DNA from: Scalesia atractyloides
Lineage: Eukaryota; Streptophyta; Magnoliopsida; Asterales; Asteraceae
Length of the DNA stretch: 64,000 nucleotides
Reading direction: 5' to 3'
NCBI GenBank assembly: GCA_947069175.1
Contig: CAMTDV010000007.1
Location: 47,396,181-47,460,180 of the forward strand
In this document: piece after piece, positions 11,154 through 21,623 of the stretch
Layout of the letters: each line of letters starts with the position of its first letter
Numbering within the stretch: position 1 is the stretch's first letter
Made by a program: the position numbers and the translations under genes
Notes under the pieces: model-generated
The model's input: only the letters and a program-made list of their open reading frames with translations
What the model was told of the DNA's origin: nothing
Databases searched by the model: none

Positions 11154-12200
11154 CGGGATGGACTAGGATAGGAGAATTGCAAAGCATGTCCTTGAGCGTT
11201 TGAAAAGACTCCTCTTGTTCGGAACTCCAAACAAACGATTTATCCTTTTGAGTCAAGGAGGTGAGGGGCACGACGATCTTGGAGAAATTCGAGATAAACC
11301 GACGGTAATAACCAGCTAAGCCGAGGAACGAATGAATTTCGGACGGAGATTTAGGAGCAATCCAATTCTTTACAGCCTTGATTTTCGCGGGGTCAACGTG
11401 AATACCAAGTCCGTTGACGACATGACCAAGGAACTGAACCTCCTTTAGCCAAAATTCACACTTGGAGAACTTGGCATAAAGACGTTCAGTACGCAAAAGC
11501 TGAAGGATAAGACGCAAGTGTCGCTCATGCTCTTCTCGCGTCTTGGTATAGATTAGGATATCGTCAATGAAGACGATCATGAATTGGTCGAGATAGGGCT
11601 TGCACACGCGATTCATCAAATCCATAAACACGGCGGGTGCGTTGGTCAAGCCAAACGTCATGACTTCGAACTCGTAGTGTCCATAACGTGTGCGAAATGC
11701 GGTTTGGGTATATCTTCTTCGAGGACTCGAAGTTGATGACAATCAGAGCGAAGGTCGATTGTCGAGAAACAAGTCGAGCCTGAAGTTGATCAAAAAGGTC
11801 GTTGATGCGAGGAAGAGGGTGTTGGTTCTTGACCGTAAGCTTGTTGAGCTCACGATAGTCAATGCACACTCGGAAGGATCCGTCTTTCTTTTTTACGAAT
11901 AGAACGGGAACGCCACAAGGAGATGTGCTAGGGCGTATGAAGCCCTTATCAAGAAGCTCCTGAAGTTGGCTAGACAGCTCTTGCATCTCCGAGGGTGCTA
12001 GACGATAGGGGGATTTTGCGACATGAGTTGCCAGGGATGAGATCGATGCGAAAGTCAACAGAATGAGAAGGAGGACCAGGAAGATCCTCAGGGAAGACAT
12101 TGGGTAATCACGAACAACAGGAACTTCACTCACGCTTGGACCCTTATCCTTCTTTTCCATGATTGTGGGCAAGAAAGGCGAAGTATTCCTTACGCAACGT
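11154..12200 (-). pseudogene. Gypsy-1 reverse transcriptase
   Basis: Ty3/gypsy RT. The N-terminal block is KSPYRLAPSEMQELSSQLQELLDKGFIRPSTSP, then PVLFVKKKDGSFRVCIDYRELNKLTVKN and LPRINDLFDQLQ. A frameshift at about 11740-11790 follows. Then FRTRYGHYEFEVMTFGLTNAPAVFMDLMN and the catalytic IVFIDDILIY (about 11555-11575; both Asp intact), and GLAGYYRRFISNFSKI (thumb) with the tether FVWSSEQEESFQTLK. The active site is intact; the frameshift inactivates it. Confidence 0.9.
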
Positions 12201-12416
12201 ACTTATTCGCTTTGATACACGACATAAGCTTGAGACCTTTGGAGGTTTTTCGCCATAGACGTGTAAGAAATCGTCTTGGGAAGGGGAAGACGAATGAACT
12301 TTTCGGAACAAACAACGTCATCATGGACCCGCCTAAGCCAATCCATACCTACTATGATATCAAGCTACCCATTTGCATGGGTATGAGGTCAATGGAGAAT
12401 GTATGATCGTTGAGAT

Positions 12417-12690
12417 TCAAAGAACAATTAGAAAGGACAGATCGACAGTGACGGATTTTCCTTCAGCGACTTCGACTTCGAAAGATTTAGGTAACTTAGA
12501 ACGTCTACACTTAAGCAAAGGTTCGAATTCAACGGATACAAAACTTTTATCCGCACCAGTATCAAATAAACACGTAGCGTAAACATTGTTAACGAGAAAG
12601 GTACCCGTGATGACATCGTTGGCGTTTTGAGCTTGAGCGGCCGTGATGACGAAGGCTCGACCGCGAGCTTGCTGCTGCTGGTTGTTGTTG
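12417..12690 (-). pseudogene. Gypsy-1 aspartic protease
   Basis: Retropepsin-like domain directly after the Gag zinc knuckle, in the same open frame (12851-12417). The motif CLFDTGADKSFVS carries an intact DTG active site. The protease releases Gag and Pol proteins. The frame closes after the VTVDLSFLIVL stretch; the RT starts in another frame about 220 bp on, so the fusion is broken. Confidence 0.85.
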
Positions 12691-13842
12691 TTGTTGCGCT
12701 GCGGGCAGGTGTTGGCGAAGTGGTTGGGATCTCCGCATCTGAAGCAGGCACGAGTGGTGGGTGCAAGTGGTCGGTTTTTGTTGGCGGAGGGTTTTGGGGT
12801 GCGGTGATGGCTCGGGCTTGGTTGGCGGGGGCTTGCGGAGCACTTCGACATTGTGGGGTGAAGTGTCCATACCTATTGCAGTTAGTGTGCATAGGCTGGT
12901 AAGGGACATTGACGGGATGGTGAAAGGGGCAGGTGTTACACTTAGGATGTGGCCCAGTGTACGCCTTTTTGATAGGCTCGGGAGGGGCTAAGGCTAGTTG
13001 CTGAGAAGGTTGAGGGTTTGGGGGATGTGACTACCACGCAGTTCTGGCTCGAAGCCTTCCGCTTCTTGCCTTTGTTGTTGCTCTTTAGGGGTTTGGGAGA
13101 GGTAGGTTCGGTGAGGGTTTCGGCGGTGGCTTGGTGGGCTTTCCTCAATGAAGCCTTGGAGGCTTCACGAAGGATGTGGTTATTGTTTAGACGGGCAGAC
13201 AAGCGAAAGGTTTCCTCAAGAGTCTTGGGTGAGGTAGCATCGACAAGGTCCGTGAGGTGGGGAGGGAGGCAGCTTATGTACTTGGCGACTGCCTTTTCTG
13301 CCATGTCGACTTGGCTAGTGCAAATCGCACTCAGCTGCTTGTCGTTCCCCACCTGCTTAAGGCTCCAAAACTCGTTCTCAAGTCGTTGGCATTCATGGGG
13401 AGGCAAAATTCATTCTCCATCAGCTTTTTGAGCTCAATCCACGGGAGGACATGAGCAGCATCGTTACGCTCGGAAGTCCACCAATCAAGAGCCCTCAATC
13501 AGAAGACTCCCATCACATTGATGGTACGCAGGTGGTCGGGACAACCACTTTGTAAGAAAGTCACCTCAATGGCATCAAACCATTGAAGTAATTTGGTGGC
13601 GTCCTTTTCGCTGGTGAATGGTAATGAGTTGCAAGAACAGAACTGCTTAAAGGTGAACGTTGACTTAGGTGCTTCAACCTTCGAGTCGACGGAGGCATGG
13701 GGCAAGTCAGTGTTCGGTGAAGGTTGAATCTTGCTTACGATGTCCGGGATAACCTTGGCCATCTGCTCAGCCATGAACTTCATGCAATCCCTTTTTGACA
13801 TCAAATCGGAGGGGACTTTGACTTGGACTTCTTCTTTCCCAT
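12691..13842 (-). pseudogene. Gypsy-1 gag
   Basis: Chosen start is the ATG at 13842-13840 (MGKKKSKSKS), which matches the conserved second Met of gypsy-2 gag at 24650. A stop from a small deletion lies about 13 codons later. Next come MKFMAEQMAKVIPDIVSKIQP, a capsid part LLQWFDAIEVTFLQSGCP, ECQRLENEFWSLKQVGND, and ARLNNNHILREASKASLRK. At the end is an intact zinc knuckle CFRCGDPNHFANTCPQ (about 12750-12700) followed by a Gln/Asn run. Frame breaks lie near 13500, 12940 and 12890. Gag would package the element RNA in cytoplasmic particles. Confidence 0.85.
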
Positions 13843-14374
13843 GACGCTTTGTGAGAAAGAAATCTAAAGGGTTGACAATATAAGAGAGTGATTAAGGCTT
13901 TGAGCGTAATGCGTGTTTATAAAAAGAAATAGTTTTTGAGCATATAAGTATCATGTAACACGCATGATTTCACATAGGTAGCATAGGCATACAAGCATTC
14001 AAAAGCATAAACATGTATGATTTGCGTAAGGAGTATAAATTTAGTTGGTTCACGAGGATTATTATTATTGTTTTTGGTTACGAAAGGCGTGCGAGTTGTG
14101 CATCGGGCTAGAAATGAACGAGGTAACAAGTATTAAATTACATAATAATTGAGATACATAAAAGATAGGCTTAATAAAACATTGGAGTACTTCAGGTTGA
14201 GAAAGTCGACTATTCCAAAGTGAATCGAGATCCTTTCAAATAAGAGAAACGTGCTTTGGCCTATAGGTAAAGTGCTCTCGTCGAGAAGCGATTAACGACA
14301 CTTTACCCTTTCAGTTACTACAGTCTCTAACCGATCAAAAAATCAAAACTTTGAAAAATCAAGGAATGGGACTA

Positions 14375-14411
14375 GTTGACAAGGTGCAGGTTTCACCCCT
14401 AACTTAACAAC
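14375..14411 (-). promoter_or_regulatory. Leader hairpin 3, gypsy-1
   Basis: Minus strand: GTTGTTAAG pairs with CTTGTCAAC through G-U and one mismatch. The loop is TTAGGGGTGAAACCTGCAC. It matches hairpin 24069-24105 of gypsy-2. Confidence 0.6.
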
Positions 14412-14502
14412 ATCATACCCTAAGTGTGGTTGGTACTTACCAAACGATGAGCGAATTCCGACTCGTTGGTATGGGTCCACTAGAGTATGAATGGAAATTC
14501 CC

Positions 14503-14533
14503 ATCAAGATGTGGATTTCACCCCTAACTTGAT
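14503..14533 (-). promoter_or_regulatory. Leader hairpin 2, gypsy-1
   Basis: Minus strand: ATCAAG pairs with CTTGAT. The loop is TTAGGGGTGAAATCCACAT. It matches 23944-23978 of gypsy-2, where the stem is 8 bp. Confidence 0.65.
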
Positions 14534-14576
14534 TGTGCAATTTCGTGTAAAATCGAATACGCGGATTGAAAGTGAT

Positions 14577-14609
14577 CACCAAATTCCGGGTTTCACCCCT
14601 ATTTTGGTG
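14577..14609 (-). promoter_or_regulatory. Leader hairpin 1, gypsy-1
   Basis: Minus strand: CACCAAA pairs perfectly with TTTGGTG. The loop is ATAGGGGTGAAACCCGGAA. It matches 23869-23901 of gypsy-2. Confidence 0.65.
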
Positions 14610-14822
14610 AGATCGTCTCATTTATAGTATGAGTGTCTTCAAGTGTGTAGTTGTGTAAGTGTCTTAGGAAAGACACATTGCATATATATTAAGAAAAAAC
14701 AAATAGGAAGAAGCAAATAGGAAGAATTAATATTTTAAGCATGAATCAAGAAAGGTCAAGTTGGACACTTAAACTATAGACTAGGTCGAACATGGAAATT
14801 CTACCTAATTCCCTATAGTTAT

Positions 14823-14835
14823 GGCTCTGATACCA
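14823..14835 (-). other. Gypsy-1 primer binding site
   Basis: The minus strand reads TGGTATCAGAGCC, complementary to the 3' end of initiator methionine tRNA. It starts 3 bp inside the 5' LTR, where minus-strand cDNA synthesis begins. Confidence 0.9.
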
Positions 14836-14838
14836 ATC

Positions 14839-17414
14839 TGTCACACCCCAACCGATGGCAGAAACATCAGAGTGAGACGAACGAGATTGCTCGAGACATC
14901 ATAACACTAATTGTGACAATATTTAATTAAACAACTCATTTCATTTCATTCATCAAATCTTCTAGTACAACATAATTTAAATACAAAATAACATCAAATG
15001 AGACAAGTTTAACACAACATAATAAATAACTTAGCATTCTAAGCATGTTTCTATGCCAATCCTACTAAGTTTCGTCATATCAACATCATCACCCTGCAAT
15101 ATGTTAAAAAGTATAGTTCAATAACAAAGTATTGCGAGTACACAAGTTTGAGTCATAACATAAGTAGTAAAAATGTTTAAACAACACATGATAAGCTAGT
15201 ATACGAGATTAATGTAAACAAGGCATGTGAACTACAAGTCAATCCTCAAGTGTCACCGCATAATAGATTAAACTTAACATGACCACAAGAATACGGGCGG
15301 TGCGTTACTCCTACAGCGCTATACATGTTAAGGCGAGGCTCGTACGAAGTTAATGACATTTAGAACCACATAAGAATGTTCCAAGTAAACAAATCGAGTA
15401 TCACATAACTATAGCATGTATGATGGATTGTTTGTGTAATTGCATAAAATATATAAATGTGATTAGTGTGTTTATGATAGATTAACATATTGCACCCAAA
15501 AAGTGTAAAGCGTAAAAAGGGTGTCGAGTGTACTCACGGTTTTGCAAAGTTAATTCCGTGAAAGTGTTTAGGTTGATTAGGGGGACGAACACTGAGTTAT
15601 CCTACACGTGGAAACGTAGGTGTTTGAGTATTGAATGACGACGGAGTTCGTTAAATTTAGGAATTAAAAGTATGCGAAAGTATGTATAGTTGAAAGTATT
15701 TATCTAGACGTTAACGCTCGTTTTTGACACTATAAACCCCGTAGGGTGTTTGTGGTTTTATGGGTCATGCCCAATAGAATCGTAACGATAGTTAAGTCTT
15801 AGATAAAATAACCTAATGTTAGGACAAGTAACCATACGACCATTGTCAAAGGTTCGGTTATACTTATTATTTACATATACAGTTTACATATATTATTACA
15901 AGTTTATCATATAAATATAGATATCACAGAAGTCATAGAAGTCATGCATGGAGGTACGAGGATAACCATTCCTTAACCCCTTTCGTAAGATTCACCAATA
16001 CACAAAATTGCCACAAGGACAATCCGGATGGTCATGAATAAAGTACTTCGCTAAACTACGTTTTGACCGAATAAGCAAGCTAGATGCGTGCATCCCGAAC
16101 ATGGAAACGTTTGGGAATGTGTCGTAGCCTTGTTACTCAAGTGAATGCGAAACATAGCTTAGTGGATAGAAATCATCAAGTGACAAGTGGATTGAAAGTT
16201 GGATAGCCAAGGCGTCCATGTAATCACACCTTCACCAAAAGACAAGCTTGTAAGCTTGTATGGTTCAACACTTGTGGGTTAAGACCCTTAGTAAAACAAC
16301 AAGTTTAGAGGCATGCTATACCTCTTGATTTTGTATAAAACAAGTCTTGCTAGCTCACTAACCATAAACTTGATTAGAGGCATAAGTAGCATAGAGTTGT
16401 TAAGATAAATTAAGTTTAAGAAAAGTTTATAAGTTTAACTTCCAAAAACAGAAGGTTTGGCCCTAAAAATGGTATTGTTCCACCTTGTTTTTCCATGGAA
16501 AACCTATGGTAACGTTCCATGGGGCTTAGCAAACATTGTTGAGGAAGAAAACGTGAAGATAACTTGAAGTTTTTAAAGTTTTGGAAAGAAAAACATGAGC
16601 AGAAAGTTTAGCACATTTTGGACCTCAAAATGGTGAGGTTTCACCTTAGTTTGCCCAAGAAAACTTGTGAAAACCTTCCTAGAGGTTATCCAAGTGTGTT
16701 AGAAGAAGAAACAAGGTTTAAACAAAGAAGGAAGTGAGTTGAAACTCACTTGCAAACTGAAATGGTATAGCAGAAAGTTCTGGAGGTTTAGGGAGGTTTT
16801 GTGAAGTGTTGGAGGCTTGTAAAAAGTGAGAAAAGGTTGGGGAAAGGTGGGGTTTTATAGAGGGAAGATTAGGGTTTGAATTAGGGTTGCATTTAATGGA
16901 GTTTGGTGAGCATTTGACTTGAAACAAGAAGGGTTTGAAGACTTGGCAGCTTGCGGCCGCAAGCTGCCTTTTTCTTCTTCTTTTTTTTAATTAAATGTAA
17001 TTAGGTTTAAGTGATGATTTTTTGATGCACATTATATTTATATAATTGTGACTTGTTTGGAAGATCAAACCAAGATTAAGGGTCTTATATAATCCAAAAA
17101 AAAGACTTCTATAGTATCAACGTAGATTATAAACGTGACAAGATTTACGAGGTGCCAAAGGTCTATGTATTTCGCGTTTGAAACACTAATCGTCTCGCTT
17201 GACTCGAGTTTTAAGATTCACAAATGTACATTAGATATTCACGAGTCATTTTGAATTATTTAATTGAGCAACAAATAAACGTACATTCATAAGTATAAAC
17301 ATGCATAAAGGTTGTGAATTTTGCATAATTGATCAATTTGATTACAATCAAAGCCCTGAATTTACAATGATTCGAAAAAATGAGATACGATTACAAGGTT
17401 TGGACATTCCAAAT
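14839..17414 (-). repeat. Gypsy-1 5' LTR, outer 58 bp missing
   Basis: Near-identical to 6690-9275 over 2576 bp. It lacks the terminal 58 bp equivalent to 9218-9275, and at 17415 the sequence jumps straight into copia-1 gag. It carries a TATA-like box (minus TATAAAAC at 16852-16859) and the perfect 24-bp palindrome at 16945-16968. Confidence 0.92.
16945..16968. promoter_or_regulatory. Perfect 24-bp palindrome in gypsy-1 5' LTR
   Basis: Identical to 8776-8799. It lies about 85 bp upstream of the TATA-like box at 16852-16859 in the minus-strand direction. Confidence 0.8.
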
Positions 17415-17859
17415 GTGTTTCCTTCGTACAGATTTGTGAGCACATCCCAGATTTCTTTCGCATTTGTGCAGTTTCTAACAACAATCGAGATGTCAGGACA
17501 AGAGCCATAGTAAGATTTTCCATTGCCTTATCAGCTTCTTCTTTGATTTTTCGATCTTCGTCGGACCACAAACTTTCTGGTTTTGGAATCTAAGTGTCTG
17601 GATCATCTGCAGTTGCGTACATGATAGTGCGGGGACCATCACGAATACACCTCCACATACCGGGTTCCTTGGCTTTGCAAACTGCTCAAAACGCCAAGTC
17701 CAGTCAGAGTTGTCGTCTCCATACAGCAACCTTGGAATTGGTAGAAGTTCCAAAACTATGATCCAGTTCTTGATGCATAGCTAGAATTTGAGACTGGATA
17801 GCTGTTAAGGTAGCGTTGGTTTAATTTGTAGCAGTCAAATACCGTTTTGGGTTCATCAT
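17415..17859 (-). pseudogene. Copia-1 gag N-terminus
   Basis: The start of copia-1 gag, separated from its remainder (5481-6689) by gypsy-1. The ATG at 17859-17857 begins MMNPKRYLTATN, an in-frame stop follows, then TNATLTAIQSQILAMHQELD. This parallels copia-2 gag (DLTNATLAALQSQTLALHQELV). Next is LLYGDDNSDWTWRFEQFAKP, matching copia-2 YRDEYYEWKFRLEQYCKA, then ENLTMALVLTSRLL and the UBN2-like N-terminal blocks. A frameshift near 17500-17570 is visible. Confidence 0.75.
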
Positions 17860-18407
17860 TTTTAGTTTTTACCGAATAGAAGTTAGTTATATTTTAATTA
17901 AAACGTGACAAGTCCAAAAGTCCAATTGGTCCAATTAGAGAAGTCAACTCAAAACAGTAATAGTCAACTCGAAATAGTGGATCCGGAATGGTAACAGTAT
18001 CTCGGAACTGTAACTTGTCCAAGAAGCTTAATGATTCGAGATGGGTTTGTTGATTCGAGATGGTATGAATCTTCAAGATTGATGATTCGAGAGATCGATT
18101 CGAGATGACAAGTTCTTCATTCGAGTCTTCAAGGTGTTTATCCGAGATGTTGATCGAGACATTTTGAGATGATTCGAGTCTTCAAGTATTCTAGTCCGAG
18201 ATGATCTGAGATAGTTTGACTCTTCAAGTTATTCTATCTGAGACGGTTAGAGATGTAAGTCTTAGATCCGAGATCTTCAAGAAGATGATCCGAGTTCATC
18301 CAATATGATCTAAAATGAAGCAGAAACTCATCAACAGCTCTGAAACAGTAGCAGGTATGATTCAAACCGTGTGATATCAGATCTGAGCCTGGAAACAGGT
18401 TCAAGCA
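17860..18407 (-). other. Copia-1 5' leader with TCTCGGAT-like motif array
   Basis: Untranslated leader without a usable ORF. From about 17930 to 18310 it is filled with degenerate copies of ATCCGAGAT / TTCGAGATG on the plus strand (sense strand: ATCTCGGAT-like). Similar arrays occupy the leaders of copia-2 and copia-3. Confidence 0.75.
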
Positions 18408-18420
18408 GGCTCTGATACCA
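18408..18420 (-). other. Copia-1 primer binding site
   Basis: The minus strand reads TGGTATCAGAGCC, complementary to the initiator tRNA-Met 3' end, 2 bp from the 5' LTR end ...GGACTTACA. Confidence 0.88.
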
Positions 18421-18422
18421 AT

Positions 18423-18703
18423 TGTAAGTCCCGATAACCAGATCTTACGATATCACATGTAGCTTAAATGGTGGCGGAATCACACAAACAAGCTAAGAAT
18501 TAAAGTAGAAGAAATAAGATGAATATAGAAATGTTCTACTTGCATACAAATCACCAATTTGTCTCATACAAGTGAATAATTAACCAAGGAGCCTATTATC
18601 ACTAATACACCTATATCTATATATACTAGAAGGTTAGTGCTCCATTACCCTAAAGCCCTTAGGCCCAAAAGCTACCCCATGCCCATTACAACATAATAGC
18701 CCA
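18423..18703 (-). repeat. Copia-1 5' LTR (outer edge approximate)
   Basis: Begins on the plus strand with TGTAAGTCCCG, the same end as the copia-2 LTRs (32159, 47901). The rest has the same general plan: GGCGGAATCA, a TATA-like AT stretch near 18610-18625, and AGGCCCAAAAGC / AGCCCATA near the outer end. The sequence is well diverged from copia-2, so copia-1 is a separate subfamily. The outer boundary cannot be fixed without the 3' LTR. Confidence 0.7.
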
Positions 18704-20608
18704 TACCACTAAAGTTCCTAATGCATAAATCTATTTAGGGCCTTATAGTTGGAAAGTAAAAAGTGGAATGAATTATCATGTCATCTTGATCCATCAAGCT
18801 ATAAACTATGAACCAGGAGTTCAAAGGATAATTTATTTACCAATATTAAAGAATAAATTAACAGACGAGTTCACTGACCTAAATAGAGTGACTAAGTAAG
18901 TCATATTATCAACTGCTTATGCTCCAATTATATTTGTGTCCTAGAAGGACAACCACATATTTTTAATGAGTCTATTGCACGCCTAAACCGTGGTATATTA
19001 GTCGATTCCAATAATAAAATTCCTCAAAAATTGGAGCAAGTAATTAAGATGATCAAGTTGAGGTTATATTAATAGGATCTCTAAAAGAGAAATTAGTCAT
19101 GTTAGGTACCTGAAAATAAAGAGATCTCAATAAGTTATACCATGTCTAGAAATGCATGAATTGAAATTAAATTCTCAGTCATTATACTTTTGTATATAAT
19201 GTAGCGCTTAAAATGGTTAAATGATAAGGATCAAGATTTAACATCTGCATACGAACATAAACATAGAAATGGCCAAAATTGTAAGACGCAAATAAGGCAG
19301 AATTGAATTCTCTAATGAGGTGGAAAGTTTATGGACCAACAATCCATACAATTGAAGTTGTTATATATGTTGGATACAAATAAGTCTCTATGTGAATAAT
19401 GTTAAAATCAAATTACGTGATATAAAGCAAAATTGGTGGCACAAGAATTTTCGCAAAGACCTGTGACTGATTATGAGGAGAGGTATTTTCCAATGGTGGA
19501 TGTATTGACTTTCCAATATCTTATTAGTCTGGTAATATATAAAGAGAGAATTGACACGCATCTTATGAATGTTATGTATCACTTGATACTAAAAGTTTAC
19601 ATGCAAGTCTCTCAAAGATTTATATTATCAAAATCATGTAAAATAAGTTCTCGAAAACAGTATGATCATTGTATAAAGATTCATATTTGCATAAGTTGAA
19701 TATAATTGGAACTCTTGATGAGTATCCTAAAGAATTTGAAGGCTTAAAAAGTTAATTGAAGTATCTTAAAGATGTAAATCTTGTGCACCAATATACATAC
19801 ATAGAATAAATTGTACAAGTGAGTGATTATAAACCTATAAGCATGGTACAATATGTATTTTTGAAATAAAGCAAGCTAGTGTTCAAGACATCTTTTCATA
19901 GGATGTAAAAATCAATGAGTTAAATGATGAATTTTATGAAACAACACTTTTTAAGAGTGCACGTACATACATAGTTGATCAAAGTGGAAAAGTATGTGCA
20001 TTATTGTAAATGCTTGAAGCATTGATATCAAAACCTCGAGATGTATCTTCTAAAGTTACTAAAATATGCATCGAGTAAAATAGTCGAGTAAGTGTTGTAC
20101 AACTCAGGAGATACTTTGATTAAGATGGATATTTGATAAGTTTGTCATTTTTAATTATAAGTTCTATCTTAAAAGTTCATTATAATCACATACTACAGTG
20201 ATGATGTTTAGGAATCATTAAGAGAAATTGTTGAACTTTTAGAAGGAGAATTTTTGAAAGTCCTTGACTCACTGTAATTATTGCTCGAACTGAAGTTCGA
20301 GTATGTGTAATTATATTTTTATCAATCCATCGAGGTACATCCAAAAGATGTTGGACATTTACCATTAATAAGGCATATCTTTAACGTACACTAAAGGTTG
20401 CCCAATTACTTGATATAGAAAATGATCGTTATCATCTCTTATCAAATGTATTAAAGTATTTGGTCCAGAAGTACCTTAGGTAAGTGCAATTGTGCATTGA
20501 TATTTCTTGTAGCTGTGTGTAGTTAATGATATGCGCAAAATGCAACACATAAATTATATCTAACAAGGCATAAAATCAACCCTTTTATGTACTAATGTTG
20601 GAAAAAGT
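18704..20608 (+). pseudogene. Very old copia reverse transcriptase relic
   Basis: No long ORF, but plus-strand translation with many stops follows a copia RT. At about 19265-19380 it reads WPKL-DANKAELNSL and then VGYK. At 19430-19620 it has LVAQEFSQRPVTDYEERYFPMVDVLTFQYLISL and VYMQVS. Around 19710-19770 a decayed palm region reads IGTLDEYPKEFEGLK. These match the common plant copia wording RLVAQGFSQRPG-DYEETYSPV-D-ITFRYLISL. The flanks (18704-19200 and about 20100-20608) are AT-rich with nothing I can name. The decay is far heavier than in any other element here, so it is the oldest insertion recognised. Confidence 0.6.
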
Positions 20609-21006
20609 GTGTTTCTTTGTATACTTTTGATTTCCAGGACTAAATGAGCTCAAACGTATAAAAGGAACAAATAAACGGCAAAAACCAACATAAATACAAG
20701 AAAGAAGAGTTAACACACCATGCCTACCCTCCAAGCTACACCCAAAGACCAAAACAACAAACTAGCCACCAAGGCATGGGTTCGTGCCGCTCTCCAGAGT
20801 CCATGCAGAACAAGACAAACAGAAGCAGACAAGAGATACGGGGCCGTGGTCAACTCCCATATATGCAGAATCTCTTAAAGGAAAACATAGTATTGATCAC
20901 AGGGTCGTGCCCTTTGACACACGGGACCATGTGTGCATACGGATTGACACTGGTCAATTATTGAAGACAGAGGAAAGGACACGGGACCATGCTCCCTTGG
21001 CACGGG
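20609..21006 (+). repeat. Athila-like 5' LTR, left part
   Basis: Starts TGTGTTTCT (20609), homologous base by base to 56443 onward. It is interrupted at 21007 by gypsy-2; the LTR resumes at 51424 after a duplicated ACGGG. It contains several CACGGG(G/A)CC(G/A)TG motifs. Confidence 0.85.
21002..21006. repeat. Target site duplication ACGGG (left of gypsy-2)
   Basis: ACGGG immediately before TGTAACGC of the gypsy-2 5' LTR. The matching copy is at 51424-51428, right after ...GTGTGACA. Confidence 0.92.
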
Positions 21007-21506
21007 TGTAACGCTTCGCATTTGTAACTTTCTGTTTTTAGTAAGTTCGCTTCGTGTATCTATAATTGGAAGGTCCAAACCTTGTAATCATATTTCTATT
21101 TCCAAATCATTGTAAATCTAAGGCTTTGATTATAATCCAATTGATCAATTATGCGAATTTCACAAACTTAACACGTGCTTAAACTTATGAACGTACGTTA
21201 CATTGTTGCTCGATAAATCAATTCAAACGACTCATAAATGCCTATTGTACGTTTATAAATCTTAATGCCAAAGTCAAGCAAGATGATTAGTGATTCTAAT
21301 GAAAATTATTTTAAGCTTTCGGTATCATAAAACTTATCAAAATTATATTGTAACACTTCTACGTAAACAAGTCTTTTTTTGGTTTATGTAAAACCCTAAA
21401 ACCTTGGTTTTGATCTTCCAAACATGTCACAATTGTATGAATATAATGTACATCAATTAATCAACACTTAAACCTAATCTAATTTAGCAAAAAAAAAAAA
21501 TAGAAA

Positions 21507-21530
21507 GATAGCTTGCGGTTGCAAGCTGTC
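21507..21530. promoter_or_regulatory. Imperfect 24-bp palindrome in gypsy-2 5' LTR
   Basis: Arms GATAGCTTGC and GCAAGCTGTC with a GGTT centre; one arm position and the centre no longer pair as DNA. It sits about 90 bp upstream of TATAAAAG at 21616. Confidence 0.65.
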
Positions 21531-21615
21531 AAGGGTGATTAGGGTTTTGTTTTTCAAGTTTAACAACTACCAAACCCCATTAAATGCTAACTTAACCTAA
21601 CCCTAATCCCTTACC

Positions 21616-21623
21616 TATAAAAG
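21616..21623 (+). promoter_or_regulatory. Gypsy-2 5' LTR TATA-like box
   Basis: TATAAAAG in an otherwise C/A-rich context, in the same place in all family LTRs. It is the likely core promoter for the element transcript. Confidence 0.6.

Larger units (their letters stand above)
13843..14822 (-). other. Gypsy-1 5' leader with three hairpins
   Basis: Untranslated leader between PBS and gag, about 980 bp, with no credible ORF. It contains three stem-loops (14577-14609, 14503-14533, 14375-14411) that share a loop of the type TTAGGGGTGAAACC, described separately. Confidence 0.8.
6690..17414 (-). mobile_element. Gypsy-1: Tekay-like Ty3/gypsy chromovirus nested in copia-1 gag
   Basis: A full-length minus-strand element: truncated 5' LTR (14839-17414), PBS, leader with three hairpins, gag, protease, RT, RNase H, integrase with C-terminal chromodomain-like tail, PPT and 3' LTR (6690-9275). 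Integrase after RT defines Ty3/gypsy. The C-terminal wording (KVRWEGKRGGEFIWE) fits the chromodomain-bearing Tekay/Del group, by family knowledge. It interrupts copia-1 gag between 6689 and 17415. No target duplication is visible because the outer 58 bp of the right LTR and a few bases of copia gag are missing. Confidence 0.9.
1..18703 (-). mobile_element. Copia-1: SIRE-like Ty1/copia retrotransposon, 3' end outside window
   Basis: Reading the minus strand from right to left gives 5' LTR (18423 to about 18703), PBS, leader, gag, protease, integrase, RT and RNase H, which is the Ty1/copia domain order with integrase before RT. The 3' LTR and anything after RNase H lie beyond position 1. The gag is split by gypsy-1 (6690-17414). 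RT and RNase H wording (LTKHLLTHGYTRG, VHFIRDC) and the very long gag fit the SIRE/Maximus lineage; this is a family inference. Many frameshifts and stops show it is dead. The outer LTR edge near 18703 is a guess from a terminal CCCA-like end, because the partner LTR is not in the window. Confidence 0.85.

Noticed and set aside
12627..12902. Open frame opposite the gypsy-1 zinc-knuckle/Gln-rich region
   Set aside because: It is the antisense of the CAG/CAA-type repeats that encode the Gln/Asn run of gag; there is no independent evidence.
14823..14835. tRNA-like sequence TGGTATCAGAGCC at several places
   Set aside because: These are retrotransposon primer binding sites next to LTR ends, not tRNA genes; no cloverleaf surrounds them.
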